Positions 56,318-64,000 of a stretch of DNA of 64,000 nt are shown here, piece after piece. A program made the translations under genes and the position numbers. This DNA is from Nicotiana tabacum (taxonomy: Eukaryota; Streptophyta; Magnoliopsida; Solanales; Solanaceae), in assembly GCF_000715075.1 (NCBI RefSeq), contig NC_134097.1:123626997-123690996 (forward strand). Direction: 5' to 3'. Each line of letters begins with the position of its first letter. Positions within the stretch are counted from its first letter, which is position 1. The notes under the pieces are model-generated. The model did no database searches. It was given only the letters and a program-made list of their open reading frames with translations, and was not told the origin of the DNA.

Positions 56318-56598
56318 AATGCATCTATATTAGTAGAAAAAAAGGTATTGTCCTTTGTGAAATAATCAATGATGTACCAGTAGTTTGTGGATTTTGCTAA
56401 TAGATAAAAAGCTTTCCTAAATCTAAATGCAATTTATAAGGTTACATAGATAGCACTGAAATTCCAAATTGTTTGGAGGCCATTATATACATTAACATTT
56501 CCTCTGCATAGATATTGCATATTCATGAGTTATCTTTTGCTGGTACACAGATGCAAAGGATGGTTCATCTTTGTATAATATGTCAACTGTTGGTGCAA

Positions 56599-56603
56599 TG
56601 AGC
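56599..56603. repeat. Predicted target-site duplication of E5, left copy (TGAGC)
   Basis: The five bases before the E5 LTR start. The right copy is beyond the window, so this is a prediction only. Confidence 0.35.
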
Positions 56604-59546
56604 TGTGATGACCCGGCCAGTCGTCTCATGAGTTACCGCTTCGTTTTTCCCATTTCTACTTCTAATTGCTTTGAATTATGATTTTATATGAGATCGGATT
56701 GATTAGTTAGAGTTCGGAGAGGATTTGGTAAGAAATGAGACAATTAGTCTCTTTGGAGTAAGTTAAGGTTGGAAAGTCAACCGGATGTTAACTTGTGTGA
56801 TAAAGGGCTCGGATGTGGGTTTCGATGGTTCCGATAGTTTCGGGAGGTGATTTGGGACTTAGGAGCGTGATCAGAATGAGTTTTGGAGGTTCGGAGTAGA
56901 TTAAAGCTTGAATTGGCGAAATTTGATATTTTGGTGATTTCCGGTTGGTAGGCGATATTTTGATCTAGGGGGTCTAAATGGAATTCCGAGAGTTGCAGTA
57001 GTTCCGTTGTGTCATTTGGGATGTGTGTGCAAAATTTCAGGTCATTCGGACGTGGTTTGGTTGGGTTTTTGATCAAAAGCGAAATTCGGAAGATTTTAGA
57101 AAGTTTGGCTTGAATCCGATGTGTTTTGGGTGATTTGATGTTGTTTGAGGCGTTTTGATGATTGGAACAAGTTTAATAAGGTTTTAGGATATGTTGTTGC
57201 CTTTGGTTAAGGTCTCGGGGGCCTCAGGTGAGTTTCAAGGGGTTGAACGGATCATTTTGGAGTTTAGAAAATTGCAGAAAATCTGTTCAGCTGTTGCAAG
57301 GATTTTACCCTTCGTGTTCGCGAGTGGACCCTCGCGTTCGCGAAGATTCAGTTGGGGAAGGCAAAGATTAAACCCCTCGTTCGCGAAGGGTCGAGGATTG
57401 GTGCATCGTGTTCGCTGGATAGGTGTCGTGTTCGCATAGAAAGAATGGTAAGGCTGAGCTTCCGTGGATTTAACTCATCGCGTTCGCGATAGGCTGAACG
57501 CGTTCGCGGAGTTTTTCCTAGGTAAAGCATCGCATTCGCGATGGTCGTGTCGCGTTCGCGAAAGAGGATTTTGGTCAAAGTTATTTTTGTGCTTTGCGAA
57601 CGCGAGGCTTTTACCGCGTTCGCGAAGAAGGAATTTATGCATGGGCAGAAGGTTTTAAAACTCGTCTTGTCCGCGAGGATTGAGTTTATTTCCTCCATAG
57701 TTGATCGTTTTTGGAGATTTTTGAAGGAGAATGAAGAGGAATTTAAGGGGAAACGTTTGGAGGTAAGAATTCTGGACTAAAAACTCGATTATTATGTGAA
57801 TTTTACCTAGAAAATCATGGAATCTAAGCCTAAAATTGAAGAACTAGGTCTTGAAATTGGATACCAAACATTTGGGATTTGAAGGGTCATTTGTGGATGG
57901 ATTTTGATGTTCTTGGTATGTATGAACTCGTGGAGAAATAAGGAATTCGTTGATGTGAAAATTTTCGAATTTCAAGACGGGGGCACGGGGGTCGGATTTT
58001 GGTAATTTCGGGATTTGTGCCCTTTATTGATTGTTTTCGCTTGGGCTTTGTTACCTTAGCATATTTTGACGTCCTCGTTCTTATTTTGGATAGATTCGGC
58101 GCACGTGGAGGCCGATTCGAGGGGAAAAGGCGTCGCAAGCTAGAGATTTAGCCGGTTCGAGGTGAGTAATGATTGTAAATGATGTTCTGAGGGTTTGAAA
58201 CCCCGAATTGCACATCGTAGTGCTATATTGAGGCGAGACACGTGCTTGATGACGAGCGTGGGGTCGCACTCTACTAGGGATTGTGACTTGGTCCGTCCCG
58301 GTTGATGATTTTACCGCGTATTGACTGAAACGTATTTGCTATCATCACGATTTGGGCTGAATGCCATATTTGGGCTTCATGCCAACTATTTGAACCCTCC
58401 GGGGATTTTTATTACTGTTTCCTCACTGTTTTGACTTATTACTTGAACTCAGTCATGTTAATTTTTACTGTTTTACTAATCAGCCATGTTTACTTAGTTT
58501 TAAGACTGAAATGATATTTTGAATAATGTCTGGGCTGAGAAACACTATTTTACTATTGCTTGAGAGGCTTGTGATGATTTTGACTGAGTAAGGCTGAGGG
58601 CCTACGTTGTGAGGAAACACTGATACTGATTTGAGGCCGAGGGCCTGAGATATGTACGCCACGAGGTGGCTTGATTGATATGAAGCCAAGAGCCTATTTT
58701 ATGATGCCACGAGATGGCTTGTTATTGTGCTTGGGCTGTAAGGGGCCCCTCCAGGAGTCTGCACACCCCCAGTGAGCGCGGGTACCCATTGTGATGTGAG
58801 ATTGAGTCCGAGAGGCTGGTATTGTTCTATGTGATTGCCCGAGGGGTTGGTACTATTATGAGATGTTGCCCGAGGGGCGGATTTGTTGACACTATGCCCA
58901 AGGGGCGAGCCTTTATGTGTTTACTTTTCATAATTGACTGTCAATCACCTGCTTAATTATTGAAAAAGGCTTTTCATGAAACTACATTTGAGTTAAAGGA
59001 TTTTATCTATCTTTCACTGATTTACTGATTTTAAATGGTTTTATTGCTTCATTATAGAATGCTTTGTGCCTTACGTGATTTCTTGCTTTCAGTCTTTATT
59101 TACATTTGTTACTCACTAAGTTGGAGTACTCACTTTACTCACTGCACCCCTTTGTGCATATTCAGGCCTTGCTGATCCTGCCAGTGCGAGTTGAGAGCTC
59201 CCGGCAGACATTTGGAGTTCACAAGGTAGCTGCTTGATGTCCGCAGACTCGTGTCTCTACTCCTTTATCACTTCTATATCTTTTCAGACAGTTGTACTAG
59301 TTTATTGACTTATCGGATTTGTATTATGACTTATAGATGCTCATGACTAGTGACAGCCCGGTTAGGGCTGTGTATGGGCGTTCTTTCGCATATTTATGTT
59401 ATCATTGTTAATTTGGATTTATTCTATCTTGTTTAGACCGTTTCTTAAATGCTTAACTGTTAATAATTGGAAAATGGGAAGTGTTGGTTGGCCTTGTCTT
59501 CACGAGAGGCACCATCACGACCGAGTTCGAGGTTAGGGTCGTGACA
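56604..59546 (+). mobile_element. E5 5' LTR
   Basis: A 2943-bp LTR runs from TGTGATGACCCGGCCAG to GGTCGTGACA. In order: palindromes (57300-57630), TTTTAAAA box (57653), donor-like AGGTAAGA (57761), GAGGTGAGTA (58159), block I (58231), 'gccgagggcct' and 'gcccgagggg' repeats (58585-58910), block II (58732). Related to the E4 LTR at its start and in the blocks but diverged elsewhere. The TCGCG palindrome words are of the E3 type. Confidence 0.92.
57300..57630 (+). repeat. TCGCGTTCGCGA palindrome array in E5 LTR promoter
   Basis: CTCGCGTTCGCGAAG, ATCGCGTTCGCGAT, AACGCGTTCGCGG, ATCGCATTCGCGAT, GTCGCGTTCGCGAAA and reverse forms recur within 330 bp upstream of the TATA-like box. Small ORFs here (57464-57658 and 57541-57780) are by-products. 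Confidence 0.88.
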
Positions 59547-59549
59547 AGT

Positions 59550-59561
59550 TGGTATCAGAGC
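59550..59561 (+). promoter_or_regulatory. Primer-binding site of E5
   Basis: TGGTATCAGAGC, perfect, three bases after the LTR. Confidence 0.95.
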
Positions 59562-59679
59562 CTAGGTTACATAGGTCTCGTGAGTCATGAGCAGGTTTAG
59601 CAGAGTCTCGCGGATCGGTACAGAGACATTTGTATTTATCCTTGAGAGGCTGCAAAACTTTTAGGAAAAACTTCACATT

Positions 59680-60645
59680 CTTGAAATTCTTATGGTGCGT
59701 CCTTGATTCAGCTTGAAAAGTAACTCTTTGAATTCCTTCCATGAGATCGTATGCGCACATGAGCGCTTGGTATCGGATATGCATTGATGGTTTGTGATTC
59801 CCTGATCGAGGGGCGAGATGTGATCTCTGTGCGTTGATGTTGGGCTAGTCTGGAGGACTCGAGGCCGGATTTCTGACCTATAGCTTGAGCCCAGAGCTGT
59901 TGATTTCATGAGTGTGTGTTTTTTGATCTGTATGTTCTGTTGTGTCCCTATTAAGGGAGGTGATGACGGGAGAGTTACGTGATGAGTGTGATGTGACTGC
60001 GAGATGTATTCATGTGATTTGGAAGCGATGAGAAGGGTCTGCTAGAGGATAGAAGGACTATTAGGTGCTCGATTTTTATCTTGATTTGAGGTATAGCCCC
60101 GAGTTATGGGTGTGTGAAGAATCTTTCCATGTTTCTTAGTTGGGAGTGGAGTAAATTTCGTGTTGCAGTCTGAGTTTAGACTTAGGAAGTTTAAGTGACT
60201 GCGTAATGTTTATGACGGTGGAAGGTATACAGAAATGTTAGTTTGAGGCAAAGTAGGTGGGGTTATCTCTTGCGGATTATTCTGAAGTTTACATGATCCC
60301 TTGTCTCATTTATTGGAAGATCTCTGTTACCAGGGAAATATATGTTTTACAATTTGAATTTAGGTTGCTCAAGAGAGTAGGCTTGACTATTACGAGAGTG
60401 AATGCGAGATTTGCAGAAGATATAAAGTGCCAGATGGTCTGTGTTCCATGAGCTTATGAAGAATTGAGTTTAATCTCACTATGGTATCATGGCAACAATA
60501 AAGTATATGTGTTATGAGTTTTTTTTATATGTTTTTGTCCATAGCTTCAAGCCAAGTGGGGGAGTCCACTATTAATTAGTCGATTGCACGGTTATGTGTT
60601 ATATTGGTTCTGGTTTGAGGCATGCGGGTGAATCAGTCATCGGCT
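59680..60645 (+). mobile_element. 5' part of the E1 non-coding cassette inside E5
   Basis: Collinear with E1 unit B 11366 to about 12285 (start 'gattcagcttgaa.agtaa', end 'gaggcatgcgggtgaatcagtcat'). It occupies the place of gag. At about 60640-60648 the sequence switches to gag-tail/protease sequence equivalent to E4 41030. Confidence 0.8.
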
Positions 60646-61190
60646 TCATCGCTAGTTACTTCACTGCCACCCGCCCAGCCAGCTAGGGGTCGCCCCAGAG
60701 AGGGGAGGTCGATCAGGTGGTCATCAGGCCCGATTCTATGCACTTTCGGGCAGACCCGATGTTATTGCTTCAGATGCTGTTATTACAGGTATTGTTTCAG
60801 TCTGCCACAGAGATGCCTCTATATTATTTGATCCCGGTTCCACCTTTTCTTACGTGTCCTCATATTTTGCTCGTTATTCCATGAGTTTCTTTCTTTACTT
60901 GTTCATGTATCTACCCTGGTGGGCGATACTATTATTGTAGATCGTGTGTACCGGTCGTGTGTGGTGACTATTGGGGGTCTAGAGACCCAAGTGGATCTAT
61001 TATTATTTAGCATGGTGGATTTCGATGTCATTTTGGGCATGGATTGGCTATCTCCGTGTCGTGCTATTCTGGACTGTCATGCTAAGACAGTCACATTGGC
61101 TATGCCGGGTGTACCATGGATCGAGTGGCGAGGTGTGACTGATTATGTTCCTAGTAGAGTGATCTCACTCTTAAAAGGCCAACGTATGAC
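60646..61190 (+). pseudogene. E5 gag tail and protease
   Basis: Opens in the proline/arginine-rich end of gag (VTSLPPAQPARGRPREGRS) without a zinc knuckle. The protease part holds DASILFDPGSTFSYVSSYFA with an intact DPGS active-site motif near 60830, a small deletion/frameshift near 60880, and then MGDTIIVDRVYRSCVVTIGG and VDFDVILGMDWLSPCR. Better preserved at the active site than E4. Confidence 0.87.
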
Positions 61191-62160
61191 TGGGAATGGT
61201 TGTCTTTCGTATCTAGCGCTTGTAAGGGATGTCAGTACTGAGACTCCCAGTATTGATTCTGTTCCAGTTGTGAGGGATTTTCCTGATGTGTTTCCTGCAA
61301 ACCTGCCGGGCATGCCACCGAACATGGATATTGATTTTGGTATTGACCTGGTGCCGTGCTCTCAGCCCATTTCTATTCCGACGTATCATATGGCACCAGC
61401 AGAGTTGAAGGAGTTAAAAGAAATAGCTTTAGGAACTCCTTGATAAGGGGTTCATTCGGCCTAGTGTGTCACCTTAGGGTGCGCCGGTTATATTTGTGAA
61501 GAAGAAGGATGGAACAATGAGAATGTGCATTGATTATAGGCAATTGAACAAGGTAACAATTAAGAACAAGTATCTTTTGCCTCGCATTGATGATTTATTC
61601 GACCAACTTCAGGGAGCGAGGGTGTTCTCCAATATTGATCTCCGTTCAAGTTATCACCAGTTGAAGATTAGTGACTCAGATATTCTTAAGGCAGCTTTCA
61701 GGACCCGATATTGTCATTATGAGTTCTTGGTGATGTCTTTTGTGCTGACCAATGCCCCAACAACGTTCATGCATTTGATGAATAGCGTGTTCCGGCCTTA
61801 TCTCGATTTGTTTGTCATAGTTTTCATTGATGATATTCTGGTGTACTCGCGTAGTCAGGAGGAGCACGTGGAGCATTTGAGAGTCGTGTTGCAGAGATTG
61901 AGGGAGGAGAAGATTTATGCAAAATTCTCCAAGTGTGAGTTTTGGCTCAGTTCAGTGGCTTTCTTGGGACACGTGGTGTCCAGCGAGGGTATTCAGGTTG
62001 ATCCGAAGAAGATAGAGGCAGTTCAGAGTTGGCCCAGACCGTCTTCAGCCACATAGATTTGCATCTTTCTTGGTTTGGCAGGCTATTATTGTCGGTTTGT
62101 TTAGGGATTCTCATCTATCGCATCGCCCTTTACCAAGTTGAATCAGAAGGGTGCTTTATT
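61191..62160 (+). pseudogene. E5 reverse transcriptase
   Basis: Linker and fingers read up to AELKELKE, where a frameshift (about 61420) and a TAG (TGG in E4) at 61481 break the frame. 61496-62056 then gives [27 protein letters not shown] (usual G is S), [28 protein letters not shown] and [15 protein letters not shown] is intact. A stop at 62056 and frameshift follow. Confidence 0.92.
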
Positions 62161-62169
62161 TGTATCGTC

Positions 62170-62640
62170 AGACGAGTGTGAGGAGAGCTTTTAAAAGCTC
62201 AAGACAGCATTGACCACAGCTCCAGTGTTGGTTTTGCCATCAACTTCAAGTTCATATACTGTGTATTGTGATGCTTCGAGAGTTGGGATTGGTTGTGTAT
62301 TGATGCAGGAGGGTAGAGTTATTGCTTATGTTTCTTGTCAGTTGAAGCCCCATAAGAAGAACTACCCCGTTCATGATTTGGAGTTGGCTGCCATAGTTCA
62401 CGCATTGAAGATTTGGAGGCATTACTTGTATGGCATATCTTGTGAGGTGTTCACTGATCATCGCAGTCTTCAACATTTGTTCAAGCAAAAGTATCTTAAT
62501 TTGAGATAGTGGAGATGGATGGAGTTGCTTAAAGATTATGATATCACTATATTGTACCATCCGAGAAAAACCAATGTGGTGGTCGATGCTTTGAGCCGAA
62601 AGGCTGTGAGTATAAGGAGTTTGGCATATGTTCCAATTTG
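62170..62640 (+). pseudogene. E5 RNase H domain
   Basis: 62210-62509 reads [41 protein letters not shown] and [19 protein letters not shown], ending at a TAG (CAG in E4) at 62507. Beyond it [12 protein letters not shown] [10 protein letters not shown] is still readable near 62580. Confidence 0.9.
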
Positions 62641-63834
62641 GGAGAGCTCTTGTAGTTGATGTTCAGGCCTTGGCCAATCGGTTCGTGAGGTTGGATATTT
62701 CAGAGCCTAGTCAGGTATTGGCTTGTGTCATTTCTCGGTCTTCCTTATATGATCGCATCAGAGAACGCCAGTATGATGATCCACATTTGCTAGTCCTTAG
62801 GGATAGAGTTCAGCATGATGATGCTAGAGATGTGACCATTGGTGATGATGGGGTGTTAAGGATGTAGGGCCGGATTTGGGTGCACAATATGGATGGGCTT
62901 CGGGAGTTGATCCTGGAGGAGGCCCATAGCTCGCGGTATTCCATTCATCTGGGTGCCACAAAGATGTATCAGGATTTGAGGCAGCACTATTGGTAGAGAA
63001 GAATGAAGAAAGATATTGTGGGATTTGTAGCTTGGTGTCTCAATTGTCAGCAGGTGAAATATGAGCATCAGAGACCGGGTAGCTTGCTTCAGCAGATGGT
63101 TATTCCTATGTGGAAGTGAGAGAGGATCACTATGGACTTTGTTGTTGGACTTCTACGGACTTTGAAGAAGTTCGATGCTATTTGGGTGATTGTTGATCGT
63201 CAGACCAAGTCCGCGCACTTCATTCCTGTGTGTACTACCTATTTTTCAGAGCGATTGGCAGGGATCTATATCCGAGAGATAGTTTGCTTGCATGGTGCTC
63301 CGGTTTCCATCATTTCAGATAGAGGCACTCAGTTTACTTTGCAGTTTTGGAGGGTCGTGCAGAGAGAGTTGGGTACTCAAGTGGAGTTGAGCACAACTTT
63401 TCATCCTCAGACGGACAGGCAGTCTGAGCGTACTATTCAGATACTGGAGGACATGTTGCATACTTGTGTCATTGATTTCAGAGGGTCATGGGATCAGTTT
63501 CTACTGCTTGTAGATTTTGCTTATAACAGCAGCTACCAATCGAGTATTCAGATGGCTCAATATGAGGCTTTGTATGGGAGGCGGTGTAGATCTCCAATTG
63601 GTTGGTTCGAGCCCGGTAAAGCTAGGCTATATGGGATAGACCTAGTGCAGGATGCTTTAGAAAAAGTGAAGGTGATTCAAGTGAGGCTTCGTACAGCGCA
63701 GTCGCGGCAAAAGAGTTATGCGGACAGGAAGGCTCGAGATGTGTCCGACATGGTTGGTGAGAAGGTTCTGTTGAAGGTTTCACCCATGAAGGGTGTTATG
63801 AGATTCGGGAAGAAAGGGAAATTGAGTCCGTGAT
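62641..63834 (+). pseudogene. E5 integrase
   Basis: Zinc-finger part at 62890-63060 (AHSSRYSIHLG; CLNCQQVKYEHQ) has TAG stops at 62866 and 62996. From 63132 a 233-codon open frame carries a nearly complete core: MDFV (first Asp), SIISDRGTQF (second Asp), TDRQSERTIQILED (Glu), then AYNSSYQSSIQMAQYE, WFEPGKARL and the [15 protein letters not shown] segment. All three catalytic acids are present. A TGA at 63832 (CGG in E4) ends it. It is the best preserved integrase in the window. Confidence 0.92.
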
Positions 63835-64000
63835 TCATTGGGCCTTTTGAGGTGCTTCGGAGGATTGGGGAGGTGGCTTATGAGTTTGCTTTGCCACCCA
63901 GCTTGTCGAGTGTGCATCCGGTATTTCATGTTTCTATGCTCCGGAAATATATTGGGGATCCATCTCATGTTTTGGATTTCAGCACGGTTCAGTTGGATGT
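63835..64000 (+). pseudogene. E5 integrase C-terminus, cut by window end
   Basis: Continues in frame after the [43 protein letters not shown] and LDFSTVQLD. The chromodomain, polypurine tract and 3' LTR should follow outside the window. Confidence 0.9.

Larger units (their letters stand above)
55912..56603. other. Host DNA between E3 and E5
   Basis: This is the continuation of 32675-35757 across the E3 insertion; joining at GTTTG restores 'ggaagagtttgatgctc'. AT-rich, with one possible exon (56143-56317). Nothing else is recognised. Confidence 0.65.

Noticed and set aside
57191..57780. ORFs over the E5 CpG palindromes
   Set aside because: They result from GC-rich, stop-poor palindrome words in the LTR; no domain and no match in E4 or E3 at protein level.

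Overview
The window is plant nuclear heterochromatin, almost certainly from Solanaceae (Nicotiana-like LTR families; the genus is an inference). It is AT-rich and has no intact long ORF. Nearly all of it is long-LTR Ty3/gypsy retrotransposon sequence of the chromovirus (Tekay/Del-like) type: LTRs of 2.5-3.8 kb, TGTAACGACCC-type starts, a TGGTATCAGAGC primer-binding site matching plant initiator-Met tRNA, gag zinc knuckle, aspartic protease, RT with FIDDI, RNase H, integrase and a C-terminal chromodomain. Six elements (named here E1-E6) are nested in each other. The only non-transposon DNA is two stretches around E3, about 3.1 kb (32675-35757) and 0.7 kb (55907-56603).

Layout. 1-23309 (+): E1, a tandem array LTR-internal-LTR-internal-LTR-internal-LTR, opening in mid-LTR at the window edge; its internal domains (about 3.8 kb) hold no recognisable gag or pol, so it is a LARD-like non-autonomous element. 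Unit A is split by E6 (867-4301), an element with 5-bp target duplications whose left end is an inverted copy of its own LTR end type. E1 as a whole sits inside the 5' LTR of E2 (23310-32674, +), which carries gag, a protease relic and then the 3' part of the same non-coding cassette seen in E1. 32675-35757: host DNA. 35758-55906 (-): E3, with GTTTG duplications, a deleted gag-pol, and E4 inserted in its left LTR. E4 (36558-47504, +) is the only structurally complete element: two LTRs and gag-PR-RT-RH-IN-chromodomain, dead through many stops. 55907-56603: host DNA. 56604-64000 (+): E5, a complete 5' LTR, then the 5' part of the E1 cassette fused to pol; its 3' end lies beyond the window.

How the parts relate. 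The non-coding cassette of E1 recurs in pieces in E2 (3' piece after gag) and E5 (5' piece before pol), which points to template switching between autonomous and non-autonomous elements. The otherwise different LTR families share one promoter plan: an array of short CpG-rich palindromes (E2-E5), then a GGCAGAA-type box with a TATA, then about 100 bp later a GGTAAGT splice-donor-like site. In E4 and E3 a good 3' splice-acceptor sequence ends exactly at the gag ATG, giving in both a predicted intron of about 2.06 kb that would remove most of the LTR leader and the primer-binding site from gag mRNA. Two further conserved LTR blocks and 51/52-bp minisatellites are described. Most stop codons in E4 pol are CAG to TAG, the mark expected of decay by cytosine methylation.
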